A DNA stretch of 64,000 bases from Limnohabitans sp. DM1 (lineage in GTDB: Bacteria; Pseudomonadota; Gammaproteobacteria; Burkholderiales; Burkholderiaceae_C), in assembly GCF_001269385.1 (NCBI RefSeq), contig NZ_CXOO01000010.1:1-64000 (forward strand). Reading direction: 5' to 3'. The notes under the pieces were generated by a model that worked only from the letters and a program-made list of their open reading frames with translations, had not been told where the DNA came from and did no database searches. A program made the position numbers and the translations under genes. Position 1 is the first letter of the stretch. Each line of letters opens with the position of its first letter. Of this stretch, positions 14,566 to 23,821 are shown one piece after another.

Positions 14566-15360
14566 ATGGATTACTCAAGCCTGAAATACTATTTGCTGCT
14601 GGGTTGCATTGTTGTCGTGTTGCTGTATGTGTCCATCAAAACTCAGTCCCTCCACATAGTGAAGATTCGGCTTTGGCAATGGATTTTTGGCCATGATCGG
14701 ATCACCGATCCCACTGTGAAGACTTTTGTTGAGCAACAGTCGAACCTGATGGCGTTTCGCTTGTTCTCGCATTTGCAGGTGTCCTCATTGCAAGAGCTGC
14801 ACCAACTTGAAACATGGGCCACGCACAGAGGTATCAATCTTTCGGAGCTTTCAAGAATTCACCATTTTTTCGACATCCCTGGACGCTGCATTAAAAGAGT
14901 GGCCAGTTCCGCTTGGTATTTGCGTATGAATTTCATTGCAGCTGTCTTGGCTACTGCTTTCGGCTTGATTTTTTTGATGATCAGCACGGAGCATCGTGCC
15001 AACATCAGGGTCAACGCCACAGACAATTGGTATTGGATTGATGAACGAGCGGCCTACGCTAGCCAGTACAACTGGGCTATCGTGTTCGCAGGCACAGAAA
15101 CGCTCACATCTGAGCAATGCACTGCGGAACCCTTCAAGGCTCAAGAAGGTCTCACACCTGTTGATCGGGACGTGCTGTGCAGCACCTGGCAAAACAAAGC
15201 TGCCGCTAGCCAGATACAGTCTCTGATAGTTGGTCAACGCCTTTTGGCCTTGTATTTTTTGACCATTTTTTGCGTGTTCGCAATAGGCCGTATTGACCGA
15301 ATCAAGCAGTTGCACGTCGTGAAAAAAATACAACCACGAATGACCATGGACCATTCATGA
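14566..15360 (+). CDS. Unidentified membrane protein linked to the T6SS effector
   Basis: The 264-residue product has an N-terminal helix (YYLLLGCIVVVLLYVSI, about 8-25), a paired hydrophobic region near 120-140 (FIAAVLATAFGLIFLMI) and a helix near 225-245 (LLALYFLTIFCVFAIG). The loop between the second and third carries two Cys and would face the periplasm if the N-terminus is cytoplasmic. The ATG at 14,566 is preferred over 14,560 because GAAAGAGGA then has proper spacing. Base composition is AT-richer than the neighbouring T6SS genes. It follows the effector by 17 bases and ends the string, so an inner-membrane second immunity or accessory role is possible. It might belong to DUF6216, but I am not certain of that. 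Confidence 0.6.
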   Translation: MDYSSLKYYLLLGCIVVVLLYVSIKTQSLHIVKIRLWQWIFGHDRITDPTVKTFVEQQSNLMAFRLFSHLQVSSLQELHQLETWATHRGINLSELSRIHHFFDIPGRCIKRVASSAWYLRMNFIAAVLATAFGLIFLMISTEHRANIRVNATDNWYWIDERAAYASQYNWAIVFAGTETLTSEQCTAEPFKAQEGLTPVDRDVLCSTWQNKAAASQIQSLIVGQRLLALYFLTIFCVFAIGRIDRIKQLHVVKKIQPRMTMDHS

Positions 15361-15440
15361 CAGTGACATGCTTCCTGCATAAAGATCGGGGTATGAGCAA
15401 ACATTAGAAGCACCCCATGCGGGGAACAAAACGCGCCCCC

Positions 15441-16409
15441 TCACTCCACCGTGATCTTCTCGTCCTTCACGATCTTCGCCATGGCCGGGATTTCGGCTTT
15501 GAGCCAGTTGCCGAACTCGGCTGGGCTCATGGCTGAAGGCTCGGCGCCCAGCGTGGTCAGGCGTTCGCGCACTTCGGGCATGGCGTCGATGCGTTGCACT
15601 TGGGCGTGCAGTTTGTCGATCACTGCTTTGGGCGTGCCGGCCGGGGCCAGCAGGCCCTGAAAACTGCCGGTCAAAAAGCCGGGCAGGCTTTCGGCCACGG
15701 TGGGGGTGTCGGGCATTTGCGCATTGCGTTTGGTGCTCGATATCGCGATCAATTTGATCTTGCCCGCCTTCACATGCGGGTAGGTGGCGACCATGCCGTT
15801 GAACATGACGTCCACCTGGCCGCCGATCAAGTCGGTGATGGCTTGTGCGCCGCCCTTGTAGGGCACATACCCCCACTCGATGCCGTTGCGCTGTGCGTAC
15901 ATGACGCCCGCCAGGTGCGAGGCGCTGCCCATGCCTGCCGCCACCGCGTAGTTGAGCTTGCCCTTTTGCGCTTTGGCATAGGCGACCAACTCGGCCGGGG
16001 TGTTGGCAGGCACCTTGCTGCTCACGGCCAGCAGGTGCGGCGAATACGCCACCATGGCCACTGGCGCAAAATCTTTTTCAACCGTGAAAGGCAGTTTGAA
16101 CAAGGCCGGGCTGATGACCAGATTGCCCACGTCCATCAGCACCAACGTGTGGCCATCGGGCGCGGACTTGGCCACCGCATCGGCGCCCAAGTTGCCACTG
16201 GAGCCGGGTTTGTTCTCGATCACCACGGGTTGCCCCCAGCTCTCGGTCATCTTCTGGCCCAGCATGCGGGCCAGGACGTCCGACGTGCCGCCCGCTGGAA
16301 AAGGCACCACGATCTTGATGGGCTTGGCGGGGTAAGACCCCGTAGTCTGGGCTTGCACAGCCGTGCACAAAGTCAGCGCCGCAAGGGTGGATGTCACAAT
16401 TTTGAACAT
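15441..16409 (-). CDS. Bug-family (TctC-type) tripartite tricarboxylate transporter binding protein
   Basis: This 322-residue periplasmic binding protein has a Sec signal peptide (MFKIVTSTLAALTLCTAVQAQ) and the Bug family signatures PIKIVVPFPAGGTSDVLAR and VIENKPGSSGNLGADAVAKS, followed by the VPYKGGAQAITDLIGGQVD motif near residue 170. Bug proteins bind carboxylated or amidated small ligands. ATG at 16,409 has GAGGA eight bases upstream; an alternative ATG at 16,424 overlaps the stop of the next Bug gene. No TctA or TctB membrane genes are adjacent, so it is an orphan receptor. Its place at the end of the aldarate operon suggests an aldarate or uronate ligand, which is inference only. Confidence 0.88.
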   Translation of the reverse strand: MFKIVTSTLAALTLCTAVQAQTTGSYPAKPIKIVVPFPAGGTSDVLARMLGQKMTESWGQPVVIENKPGSSGNLGADAVAKSAPDGHTLVLMDVGNLVISPALFKLPFTVEKDFAPVAMVAYSPHLLAVSSKVPANTPAELVAYAKAQKGKLNYAVAAGMGSASHLAGVMYAQRNGIEWGYVPYKGGAQAITDLIGGQVDVMFNGMVATYPHVKAGKIKLIAISSTKRNAQMPDTPTVAESLPGFLTGSFQGLLAPAGTPKAVIDKLHAQVQRIDAMPEVRERLTTLGAEPSAMSPAEFGNWLKAEIPAMAKIVKDEKITVE

Positions 16410-16420
16410 GGCGATGGTCC

Positions 16421-17416
16421 TCATTCGAGTTTGATGTTCGCCGCCTTGATGACCTGAGCCCACTTCTCGATTTCGGCTTTCTGAAAAGCCTGAACCTGTT
16501 CGGGTGACAGGGTGGAAGGCTGCATGCCCAGCCCTTTGATGCGATCTTGCATATCGGGCGTTTGCATGATTTTCAAAATCTCGGCATGCAGTTTGTCCAC
16601 GATGGGCTTGGGTGTGCCAGCAGGCGCAAAGAGCGCTTGCCAAGACACGACTTCAAACCCGGCAGTGCCCGGCCAGCCAGATTCGGCCACGGTGGGCACG
16701 TCGGTCAGCGCATCGGTCAAGCGCTTGGCCGAGGTCACGGCCAATGCGCGCAGCTTGCCGCTTTGGATGTGGGCACCGGCCACCACGGTGGTGTCGAACA
16801 TGAAATCCACCTGGCCGCTCATCACGTCTTGAATGGCGGGGGCACTGCCTTTGTAGGGCACATGGGTGAATTTGACGTCCCCTTTGAAGGCCAGCAACTC
16901 TTGCGCCAGGTGTTGAGATGTGCCGTTGCCCGCCGATGCACCCGACAGTTTGCCGGGATTGGCTTTGGCCGCCGTCAGCAGGTCTTTGAGTGTTTTGTAG
17001 GGGCTGTTGGCCGCCACCACCAGCACCACCGGGTTGGTGCCATACAGGTACACGGGCGTGAAGGACTTGATCGGGTCATAGCCCAGCTTGGGGTACAGGC
17101 TCACGTTGATGGCGTGTGAGCTGATCGTGCCGCCCAGCAGGTTGTAGCCATCGGCCGGGGCACGGGCTGCGATCTCGGAGCCCACGCTGCCGCCCGCGCC
17201 GGCTTTGTTTTCGATGACCAGGGTGGTGCCCAGCGCGGTGCCCAGTTTTTGCGAGACCACACGGGCCAAGATGTCGGTGGTGCCACCCGCCGGAAAGGCG
17301 ACCAAGTAGTTGATCGGTTTGGAGGGCCAAGGCGCTGCCTGACTGAAGGCAGCCGGAGCCATGGCGGCAGCGGCGCACGCGGCGGCGGTCTGGATGAATT
17401 GACGGCGTTGTGTCAT
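16421..17416 (-). CDS. Bug-family (TctC-type) binding protein, second copy
   Basis: The 331-residue protein begins MTQRRQFIQTAAACAAAAMA, a twin-arginine-like start (RRQFIQ), and continues with KPINYLVAFPAGGTTDILAR and VIENKAGAGGSVGSEIAARA, the Bug hallmarks. VPYKGSAPAIQDVMSGQVDF lies near residue 180. It is clearly paralogous to, but not a recent copy of, the downstream Bug gene. GAGGAGA precedes the ATG at good spacing. The stop overlaps a possible start of the downstream gene. It lies 29 bases after garD in the same direction, so it is probably co-transcribed with the aldarate genes. Confidence 0.9.
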   Translation of the reverse strand: MTQRRQFIQTAAACAAAAMAPAAFSQAAPWPSKPINYLVAFPAGGTTDILARVVSQKLGTALGTTLVIENKAGAGGSVGSEIAARAPADGYNLLGGTISSHAINVSLYPKLGYDPIKSFTPVYLYGTNPVVLVVAANSPYKTLKDLLTAAKANPGKLSGASAGNGTSQHLAQELLAFKGDVKFTHVPYKGSAPAIQDVMSGQVDFMFDTTVVAGAHIQSGKLRALAVTSAKRLTDALTDVPTVAESGWPGTAGFEVVSWQALFAPAGTPKPIVDKLHAEILKIMQTPDMQDRIKGLGMQPSTLSPEQVQAFQKAEIEKWAQVIKAANIKLE

Positions 17417-17445
17417 GAGATGTCTCCTCGCTGTAGTCAGGTTTT

Positions 17446-19023
17446 TCAGGTGATGGGGGCAGGGTTGAACAGCACCAAGGCGTTGTACAGCTTCCAGTGC
17501 TCGGCCCAGGTTTTGCGGCCACTGGCCACGTCCAGCATCATGCGAAACAGCTCCCACCCGGCTTCTTCGATGCTGATCTCGCCATCGGCAATGCGCCCGG
17601 CGTTCATGTCCATCAGGTCGTGCCAGCGGCGGGCCAGGTCGGTGCGCGTGGCCACCTTGACCACGGGACAGGCCTGCAGGCCATAGGGTGTGCCGCGCCC
17701 GGTGGTGAACACATGCAGGTTCATACCCGCAGCCAGCTGCAAGGTGCCGCAGATGAAATCGCTGGCGGGCGTGGCGGCGAAGACCAAGCCCTTTTGGTCG
17801 GCTTGGAGTTTGTTGCCTGGCGACAGCACGCTGGAGATGGCCGAGCTGCCGCTCTTGATGATGGAGCCCATGGCTTTTTCGGCGATGTTGGACAAGCCGC
17901 CCGCCTTGTTGCCCGGCGTGGTGTTGGCGGTGCGGTCCACACGGCCACGGTCGAGGTACTGGTCGTACCAGCCCAGCTCACGCACGATGTCTTGGGCCAC
18001 TTGGGGCGTGGCAGCGCGGCTGGTGAGCTGCTCCACCGCATCGCGCACTTCGGTGTTTTCTGAAAACATCACGGTGCCGCCTGCCCGCACAACCAGGTCG
18101 GCCATGTAACCCACCGCCGGGTTGGCGGTCACGCCCGAAAACGCATCGCTGCCGCCGCATTGCACGCCCACCACCAAGGCGCTGGCGGGCACGGTTTGGC
18201 GGCGGCGTTCGTTCAGCCGCTCCAGATGCGGGCGGGCACTTTGCACGATGTGCTCGATCATGGACATGAAGCCCACATGCGCATCGTCTTGCAGGCACAC
18301 GAGGTCTGGCCCCTGCCCTGCTTCACGTTCATCCAGGATCGGGAAACTGCCCACAGGCAACAAGCGATCAGGCTGCAGCTTTTCGCAGCCCAAGCTGACC
18401 ACCATCACCTCACCACCAAAGTTGGGGTTCAGGCTGATGTGGCGCAGTGTGCGGATCGGGATCTCGGCACCGGGTGCGTCAATCGCCACACCGCAGCCGT
18501 AGCTGTGCTCCAGGCCCACCACGCCATCGACATGCGGAAACAGCGGCAACAACTCACGTTCGATGCGCTCCACTGCAATCTTGACCACGCCCGCCACGCA
18601 TTGCACCGTGGTGGTGATGGCCAGCAGATTGCGTGTGCCCACCGAGCCATCGGCATTCACATAACCCTCAAAGGTATAGCCTTCCAGCGGGGCTTGCGGC
18701 GTGGGCTGCACTGTGGCCATTGGCAAGTCCTGCAGTCCACGCGCAGGCGGAATGTCGAGCAAGCGTTCATGCACCCAGCTGCCTGCCGGAATGTCTTGCC
18801 GCGCATATCCCACAGGCACGTTGTAGCGCATGACGGCTTGGCCTTGGGCCACATCTACCAAGGCCAGCTTGTGGCCTTGCGGCACTTTGTCGCGCAGCAC
18901 CAAGCCTGCGGCCACCCCCTCGGGCATGACGGTGCCCGCGGGCAGCCCGCCATCGTTGGCGATGATGGCCACGTTGTCCGCCGCATGCATGCGGATCGCC
19001 AAAGGCGGGCGTGAAGTGCTCAT
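17446..19023 (-). CDS. garD: Galactarate dehydratase
   Basis: At 525 residues the protein matches GarD in length and plan: a short SAF-like N-terminal domain (1-100) and a UxaA-type dehydratase domain containing [40 protein letters not shown] and [19 protein letters not shown]. These strings are close to those I know from E. coli GarD. It dehydrates galactarate (mucate) to 5-keto-4-deoxy-D-glucarate with an iron-dependent active site. A simple altronate dehydratase (UxaA) is less likely because the GarD-specific motifs are present. It lies 12 bases downstream of the TRAP large permease gene, so uptake and breakdown are coupled. Confidence 0.88.
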   Translation of the reverse strand: MSTSRPPLAIRMHAADNVAIIANDGGLPAGTVMPEGVAAGLVLRDKVPQGHKLALVDVAQGQAVMRYNVPVGYARQDIPAGSWVHERLLDIPPARGLQDLPMATVQPTPQAPLEGYTFEGYVNADGSVGTRNLLAITTTVQCVAGVVKIAVERIERELLPLFPHVDGVVGLEHSYGCGVAIDAPGAEIPIRTLRHISLNPNFGGEVMVVSLGCEKLQPDRLLPVGSFPILDEREAGQGPDLVCLQDDAHVGFMSMIEHIVQSARPHLERLNERRRQTVPASALVVGVQCGGSDAFSGVTANPAVGYMADLVVRAGGTVMFSENTEVRDAVEQLTSRAATPQVAQDIVRELGWYDQYLDRGRVDRTANTTPGNKAGGLSNIAEKAMGSIIKSGSSAISSVLSPGNKLQADQKGLVFAATPASDFICGTLQLAAGMNLHVFTTGRGTPYGLQACPVVKVATRTDLARRWHDLMDMNAGRIADGEISIEEAGWELFRMMLDVASGRKTWAEHWKLYNALVLFNPAPIT

Positions 19024-19035
19024 GTTCTCAGCCGA

Positions 19036-20325
19036 TCACTTCAACAAGTTGGGCAGCCACAAGGTGAACACGGGCACATAGGTCACCAAAAGCACGGCCA
19101 CTGTCAGCGCCCCATAAAAAGGCGCGATGGTGCGCATGACCTGCCCCACCGAAATTCCCCCGATGGCACAACCCACAAACTGCACCGAGCCCACGGGCGG
19201 CGTGTTCAGGCCCAGGGCGCAGTTGATCAGCAGCATGATGCCGAACTGCATCGGGTCCATGCCAAAGTGCATGGCGATCGGCAAGAAGATCGGGGTGCAA
19301 ATGAGGATGGTGGCCGCCATGTCCAAAAAGGTGCCCAAGATGAACAGCAAGATGTTGATCATCAAAAAGATGACCCAAGGCTCGGTGCTGATTTTTTGCA
19401 TCAGCGCACCGGTTATCTGCGGCACCTCATACAGCGCCATGAAATAGCCGAAGGCGTTGGAAATGCCAATCAAGAGCAGGACCACGCCGGTGGTTTTGCA
19501 GGCCTTGGCGCAAGCCTTCAAGAAGTTTTGAAACGTCAAACTGCGGTAAACCACCGTGGTGACAAACAAGGCCCAAGCCACCGCAATCGAGGCGGACTCG
19601 GTCGCGGTAAACGCCCCCGACAAGATACCGCCCAAGATGATGACGACGACAAACAGACCCGGCATCGCTGCGCCAAAGGCCTTGGTCACCTCCAGCCAAC
19701 CCGGAAAATTGCCGTGGACCGGGTAGCCCCTGCGCACCGCCACCCAGTAAGCCGCGCCCAAATTACACAACGTCAAAATGATCGCTGGCACCAGGCCCGC
19801 CAAGATCAAACCCAGCACACTGACTGAAGCCAGGCCTGATGCGGCCAGCGTGAAGATGATCATGTTGTGCGATGTGGGCATGATGGCCCCCACCAAGGAG
19901 GCGTGCGTGGTCACGTTCACCGCGTAGTCGGCGTCGTAGCCTTCCTTCTTCATGAGCGGAATCATGACCGAGCCGATGGCCGACACATCGGCCAAAGGCG
20001 AGCCCGCCACGCCGCCAAAAATAGTGCAGCCCACCACGTTGCTCATGCCCAGGCCGCCGCGAACATGGCCGACCAGGCTGTTGGCAAAACGCACAATGCG
20101 GTCGGCAATGCCGCCGTACAGCATCAACTCGCCTGCGAAGACAAAAAACGGAATGGCCAGGAAGGAGAATACCTGCATGCCCCCGACCATTTTCTGAAAC
20201 ACCATGGCCACCGGCAAACCAGCTGCGATGATGGTGGCCACCGAGGACAGGCCAATGGCAAAGGCCACAGGCACGCCCAAGATCAAGAGCAGCGTGAAGC
20301 TGAGGGCGAGGACGGTGAGTTCCAT
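19036..20325 (-). CDS. dctM: TRAP transporter large permease (DctM)
   Basis: The 429-residue inner-membrane protein has the DctM hydrophobic pattern, about 12 helices, with VAGSPLADVSAIGSVMIPLM and MINILLFILGTFLDMAATIL and the conserved end region NCALGLNTPPVGS. It forms the sodium-driven transport channel of a TRAP system together with the small permease and periplasmic DctP encoded next to it. The ATG at 20,325 has GGAGG nine bases upstream; an in-frame start further upstream runs into the repeat and is rejected. Substrate is inferred from context as a hexuronate or aldarate. Confidence 0.93.
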   Translation of the reverse strand: MELTVLALSFTLLLILGVPVAFAIGLSSVATIIAAGLPVAMVFQKMVGGMQVFSFLAIPFFVFAGELMLYGGIADRIVRFANSLVGHVRGGLGMSNVVGCTIFGGVAGSPLADVSAIGSVMIPLMKKEGYDADYAVNVTTHASLVGAIMPTSHNMIIFTLAASGLASVSVLGLILAGLVPAIILTLCNLGAAYWVAVRRGYPVHGNFPGWLEVTKAFGAAMPGLFVVVIILGGILSGAFTATESASIAVAWALFVTTVVYRSLTFQNFLKACAKACKTTGVVLLLIGISNAFGYFMALYEVPQITGALMQKISTEPWVIFLMINILLFILGTFLDMAATILICTPIFLPIAMHFGMDPMQFGIMLLINCALGLNTPPVGSVQFVGCAIGGISVGQVMRTIAPFYGALTVAVLLVTYVPVFTLWLPNLLK

Positions 20326-20338
20326 GTCAATTGACCTC

Positions 20339-20416
20339 CGCAGGGCCGCCCCAAGGAGGGCAAGCGCCCCCTCGGGGGGCAATGAAGTACACGAAGTGAC
20401 GAATGTGGGGGCTCAT
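20339..20416. repeat. GC-rich interspersed palindromic repeat between dctM and dctQ
   Basis: The 93-base gap between the two permease genes is filled by a sequence with GGGCCGCCCCAAGGAGGGCA, a hairpin of GCCCCC (20,366-20,371) and GGGGGC (20,375-20,380), then GAAGTACACGAAGTGA and a GTGGGGGCTCAT end. I recognise this as a repeat type scattered through Comamonadaceae genomes. It is unusual between two genes whose products must assemble in a fixed ratio; the hairpin could lower dctM expression or protect the upstream mRNA. Confidence 0.65.
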
Positions 20417-20418
20417 AT

Positions 20419-20907
20419 TCATTCCCAAACGGGCTTCACGACTTCACCACGCAGCAGCGCCACCATGTGCTCAACAGAGAACAAGACAATCAAAGCGCCT
20501 GCAATGATGACCGGCACATAGTCGATGCCGTCGGGCACGGGCAGCATGGGTTTTTTTTCGCCCCATTTGGCACTGGCCCACAGCCAGCCGCCTTGCACCA
20601 TCAAAAAGCCAAACAAAGCGACCAAGGCGTGGATCAACACTTCGATGCGGTGCTGCCATTTTTCGGGCAACAAAACCACCAATGACTCCAAACCAATGTG
20701 CCCGGCATCGCGCACGCCCACAGCCAAGCCAAAAGCAGTGACGAACAACACGATCAGCATGGCCAAAGCTTCGGCCCAAGTGGGCGTGTCATTGAGCACA
20801 TAGCGACCAATGACCTGCCACTGCACACACAGGATCACGGCGATCAAGCCAAGCACGGCCAAGACCAGGCAGATCTTGGACACGGTGGCACACAGTTTGG
20901 TGAACAT
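20419..20907 (-). CDS. dctQ: TRAP transporter small permease (DctQ)
   Basis: This 162-residue protein has four predicted helices (LVLAVLGLIAVILCVQWQVI, WAEALAMLIVLFVTAFGLAV, IEVLIHALVALFGFLMVQGG, VPVIIAGALIVLFSVEHMVA) and the DctQ pattern RYVLNDTPTWAEALA. It partners DctM in the membrane. GGCAGGAG lies six bases before the ATG. It is separated from dctP by 48 bases and from dctM by the GC-rich repeat. Confidence 0.92.
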   Translation of the reverse strand: MFTKLCATVSKICLVLAVLGLIAVILCVQWQVIGRYVLNDTPTWAEALAMLIVLFVTAFGLAVGVRDAGHIGLESLVVLLPEKWQHRIEVLIHALVALFGFLMVQGGWLWASAKWGEKKPMLPVPDGIDYVPVIIAGALIVLFSVEHMVALLRGEVVKPVWE

Positions 20908-20955
20908 GAAAAACTCCTGCCCCCGGCTGGTGCCAGGGGCATGTGGAAAAGCCCA

Positions 20956-21921
20956 TTACTGGGTGTCTTGAATGGCTTTGATGGCCCGCTTCATCTCCGG
21001 CGTGGTCATGAACTTGTCATACACCGGGCCCATCACAGCCTGGAAGGAACGCTTGTCCACTTCGACGATCTCGGCACCGGCGGCTTTCACATTGGCCAGC
21101 GATTTGCCTTCGGCTTCATCCCAGGCTTTGCGCTGAACCACCACCGACTCTTTGGCCGCTTGGCGGACCATGGCTTGCTCGTTGGCGGGCAGCTTGTCCC
21201 ACACCACTTTGGACATCACCAAAATCTCAGGCGCCATGGAGTGTTCGGTTTTGGAGTAGACCTTCACGGCCTCGACGTGTTTGGCGGTGTCAAACGAAGG
21301 GATGTTGTTTTCTGCCGCGTCGATCAGACCGGTTTTCAGGCCGGTGTAGACCTCGCCATAAGGCATGGGCGTGGCATTGGCACCCATGGCACCGACCAAG
21401 GCCACCCACAGGTCAGACTGCTGCACCCGGATCTTCAAGCCCTTGGCATCGGCCACGTTTTTGATCGCTTTTTTGGCGTAGATGGAACGGGCGCCGCTGT
21501 CGTAAAAGGCCAGCCCCACAAACCCTACCGATTCACAACTCTTGAGGATTTCTGCGCCCACGGGACCATCGAGCGATTTGCGCATGTGGTCCACCGAGCG
21601 GAACAAAAACGGCATGGTGGGCACCATGGTCATGGGGCAAACACCGTTCATGGGGGCCACGTTCACGCGCACCAGATCCAGCGCACCGATCTTGACTTGG
21701 TCGATGGTTTCTTTTTCAGAACCCAAAGCGCCTTTGTTGAAGACCTTGATCTTGTGTTTGCCACCCGAGAGTTTGTCGAGCACCGTGCTCATGTGCTTGA
21801 CCGCCACCACCGTGGGGTAGTCGTCGGCGTTGTGGATGTCGGCCGAGCGGAACTCGACCGCTTGCGCCGACAAGGCCAGACCTGCGGCAATGGCGATCAG
21901 GGATTGTTTGAGTTTCATCAT
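20956..21921 (-). CDS. dctP: TRAP transporter substrate-binding protein (DctP)
   Basis: The 321-residue periplasmic receptor has a signal peptide ([21 protein letters not shown]) and typical DctP features: [17 protein letters not shown] at the mature start, a [19 protein letters not shown] segment, [13 protein letters not shown] with the conserved Arg that binds ligand carboxylates, and [18 protein letters not shown]. The AENN and YD elements resemble receptors for uronates. AGGAG precedes the ATG. As first gene of the TRAP set it probably follows the promoter in the region near 21,922-21,978 or comes from the lactonase promoter. Confidence 0.92.
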   Translation of the reverse strand: MMKLKQSLIAIAAGLALSAQAVEFRSADIHNADDYPTVVAVKHMSTVLDKLSGGKHKIKVFNKGALGSEKETIDQVKIGALDLVRVNVAPMNGVCPMTMVPTMPFLFRSVDHMRKSLDGPVGAEILKSCESVGFVGLAFYDSGARSIYAKKAIKNVADAKGLKIRVQQSDLWVALVGAMGANATPMPYGEVYTGLKTGLIDAAENNIPSFDTAKHVEAVKVYSKTEHSMAPEILVMSKVVWDKLPANEQAMVRQAAKESVVVQRKAWDEAEGKSLANVKAAGAEIVEVDKRSFQAVMGPVYDKFMTTPEMKRAIKAIQDTQ

Positions 21922-21978
21922 GGGAGTCTCCTGGTTAAAAAATTGAAAAAAACCGTCACACACTTGCGAAAAAACCCT

Positions 21979-22887
21979 TCAAGCCGGTGCAGGAAAGCGA
22001 GAGAACACCGGCTCTGGCAAACCCCGCACTCCGGGCTGCAGGGCAATCACAGCCCCACTGCTGCCGCGCATGGCATCGGTGGTCTGCGCGGGGATGATCG
22101 AAGTCACAAACAACTGATCCAGATCGGCCCCACCAAAGGCGCACATGGAGGGCTTGGGCATGGGCACGGTCAGCGACTGTGTCCACTGGCCTTGCGCATC
22201 GAAGGCGTGAATTTGCCCCGCGTCGTTGCCGCAAATCCAATAACGGCCATCCGCATCGACCGCCGCGCCATCGGGGCGACCGGGCCATTCGTTCATGTCC
22301 ACAAACACCCTTTGGTGGCTCAAAGCCCCTGTGGGTAAATCGAGGTCAAAGGCCCAAATTTTTTGCACTTGCGGGTGAGAGTCGGACAGATACAGGGTGC
22401 GCCCGTCCGGGCTGAGCCCCAAGCCATTGGGCGTGAGCAAGCCCGTGACGTGCGGGCCGGTGAGACCCCTCTCGTCCAGGCAATACAAACCGCCTTGCGC
22501 CGAGGCCAGCGACATGTCCATCACCATGGTGCCCACCCAAAAGCGACCGCTGGCATCGCAACGGCCATCGTTGAAGCGCATGCCGGGTGCCGGGTGTGTG
22601 ATGCGGGCAAGCCACTGCCAATCCAGCTGACCACCATCGCGCAGAGTGACGCTGGCGATGCCGGTTTCCATCGCAGCGATCAATTGGCCTGATTTCTCAG
22701 TCAAGGCGATGCAGCCCACACGCTCAGGCATGTGCCAAGACTCAAGGGGTGCGGCCCCCCCAGGCTGGCAGCGGTGAATGAATGCCCCTTCGATGTCCCC
22801 CCACCACAAACACTTGGCACGGACATCCCACACGGGGGATTCGCCCACAAGGTCCGGCACATCAGCAATGGTTTGATAGGGGTTCAT
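21979..22887 (-). CDS. SMP-30/gluconolactonase family lactonase
   Basis: A six-bladed beta-propeller of the SMP-30/LRE family of about 302 residues. Metal-site motifs are visible: GESPVWDVRAKCLWWGDIEG near the start, RFNDGRCDASGRFWVGTM (Asn and Asp ligands) near 105, and LYLSDSHPQVQKIWAFD and WPGRPDGAAVDADGRYWI further on. In the context of uronate dehydrogenase it should open the aldaro-lactone to the aldarate. ATG at 22,887 fits the family start; an in-frame ATG at 22,923 lies closer to the candidate operator and cannot be excluded. It is divergent from the GntR gene and heads the minus-strand operon. Confidence 0.85.
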   Translation of the reverse strand: MNPYQTIADVPDLVGESPVWDVRAKCLWWGDIEGAFIHRCQPGGAAPLESWHMPERVGCIALTEKSGQLIAAMETGIASVTLRDGGQLDWQWLARITHPAPGMRFNDGRCDASGRFWVGTMVMDMSLASAQGGLYCLDERGLTGPHVTGLLTPNGLGLSPDGRTLYLSDSHPQVQKIWAFDLDLPTGALSHQRVFVDMNEWPGRPDGAAVDADGRYWICGNDAGQIHAFDAQGQWTQSLTVPMPKPSMCAFGGADLDQLFVTSIIPAQTTDAMRGSSGAVIALQPGVRGLPEPVFSRFPAPA

Positions 22888-22949
22888 GAAGAAAAGGCCA
22901 TCGGCTGCAGTGTTCTGATACATTGCCACTGTGAGCACGATGTGATCTG

Positions 22950-22960
22950 TTGTCGTACAA
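22950..22960. promoter_or_regulatory. Candidate GntR/FadR-type operator
   Basis: TTGTCGTACAA is a perfect palindrome around a central G, in the short gap between the lactonase gene (minus) and the GntR regulator (plus). FadR-subfamily regulators typically bind TTGT-N3-ACAA-like sites. It lies 8 bases before the assigned regulator start, so binding would block both divergent promoters. Binding is not shown. Confidence 0.55.
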
Positions 22961-22967
22961 GTTCATT

Positions 22968-23741
22968 ATGCAAACTCAAGCCCGAACCGGAATGCGTACT
23001 TACCCGATGAACAGCCCAGCAGCCCCCGCCGAAAAGCGCAAGACGCGCAGCCTGACCGCTGAACTGGTCGATCAGCTCAGCGCCGAGATTCAAAAAGGCG
23101 ACCTGAGCAGCGGCGAAAAACTGCCGACCGAAGCAGCCATCATGGCGCGTTTTGGCGTCAGTCGCACCGTGGTCAGGGAAGCGATTTCAAAGCTGCAAGC
23201 AGGCGGCCTGGTGGAGACACGGCACGGCATCGGTACCTTCGTTCTGACCCAAACAGACCCCCCCTCCTTCCGGGTTAACCCGAACCAACTGAGCACCTTG
23301 CACGATGTGATCGCCTTGCTGGAGTTGCGCATCAGCATCGAAACCGAGGCCGCCGCCCTGGCCGCTGTTCGGCGCACCGAGGGCAATCTGCGTATCATGC
23401 AAGAAGCCATGCTGGCGTTTTCAACGGCCATCGAAGCAGGCCGCGATGCGATTGCCGCCGACTTCCAGTTTCACCATGAAATTGCCCGCGCCACCCAAAA
23501 CAAGCACTTTGCAGACATGATGAATTCGCTGGGTGCGCAGTCCATTCCACGAGCCCGCCTGGAGACCACACCCACGCTTGACGCCACCCGACTGGCTTAC
23601 CTCAGGCGTGTGCACCAGGAGCACGAAAACATCCTGAACGCCATCGCGCAGCAAGATGCAGAATCGGCGCGTGCGGCCATGCGGACCCATTTGTCCAACA
23701 GCCGCGATCGGCATAAAAAAGGCGCATCCAGCCACCACTGA
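22968..23741 (+). CDS. FadR-subfamily GntR transcriptional regulator
   Basis: The protein has a winged helix-turn-helix domain ([20 protein letters not shown], then [20 protein letters not shown] and [14 protein letters not shown]) in its first 110 residues and an all-helical FCD ligand domain ([47 protein letters not shown]). His and Asp/Glu residues in these strings usually hold a metal that binds carboxylate ligands, fitting an aldarate or uronate inducer. The start is uncertain: ATG codons at 22,968, 22,992 and 23,007 all lack a good Shine-Dalgarno. It sits between the two divergent catabolic operons and very probably represses both. Confidence 0.88.
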   Translation: MQTQARTGMRTYPMNSPAAPAEKRKTRSLTAELVDQLSAEIQKGDLSSGEKLPTEAAIMARFGVSRTVVREAISKLQAGGLVETRHGIGTFVLTQTDPPSFRVNPNQLSTLHDVIALLELRISIETEAAALAAVRRTEGNLRIMQEAMLAFSTAIEAGRDAIAADFQFHHEIARATQNKHFADMMNSLGAQSIPRARLETTPTLDATRLAYLRRVHQEHENILNAIAQQDAESARAAMRTHLSNSRDRHKKGASSHH

Positions 23742-23785
23742 ACGCAGCGTTGAGGGTTAACACGCATCGCCCAATTCGGTCTTGG

Positions 23786-23796
23786 TTGTACGATGT
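23786..23796 (+). promoter_or_regulatory. Second candidate GntR operator upstream of gudD
   Basis: TTGTACGATGT matches the complement of the intergenic operator (TTGTACGACAA) at 8 of 11 positions. It is located 26 bases before the gudD start. If bound by the same regulator it would put the plus-strand catabolic genes under the same control. The imperfect half site makes this weaker than the first operator. Confidence 0.35.
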
Positions 23797-23821
23797 CTGT
23801 TCAATAAACAGCCATCTTCCC

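Noticed and set aside
20698..22338. A 546-codon open frame antisense to dctP and its neighbours
   Set aside because: It spans dctQ, dctP and the lactonase on the other strand and shows no domain; it is a composition artefact.
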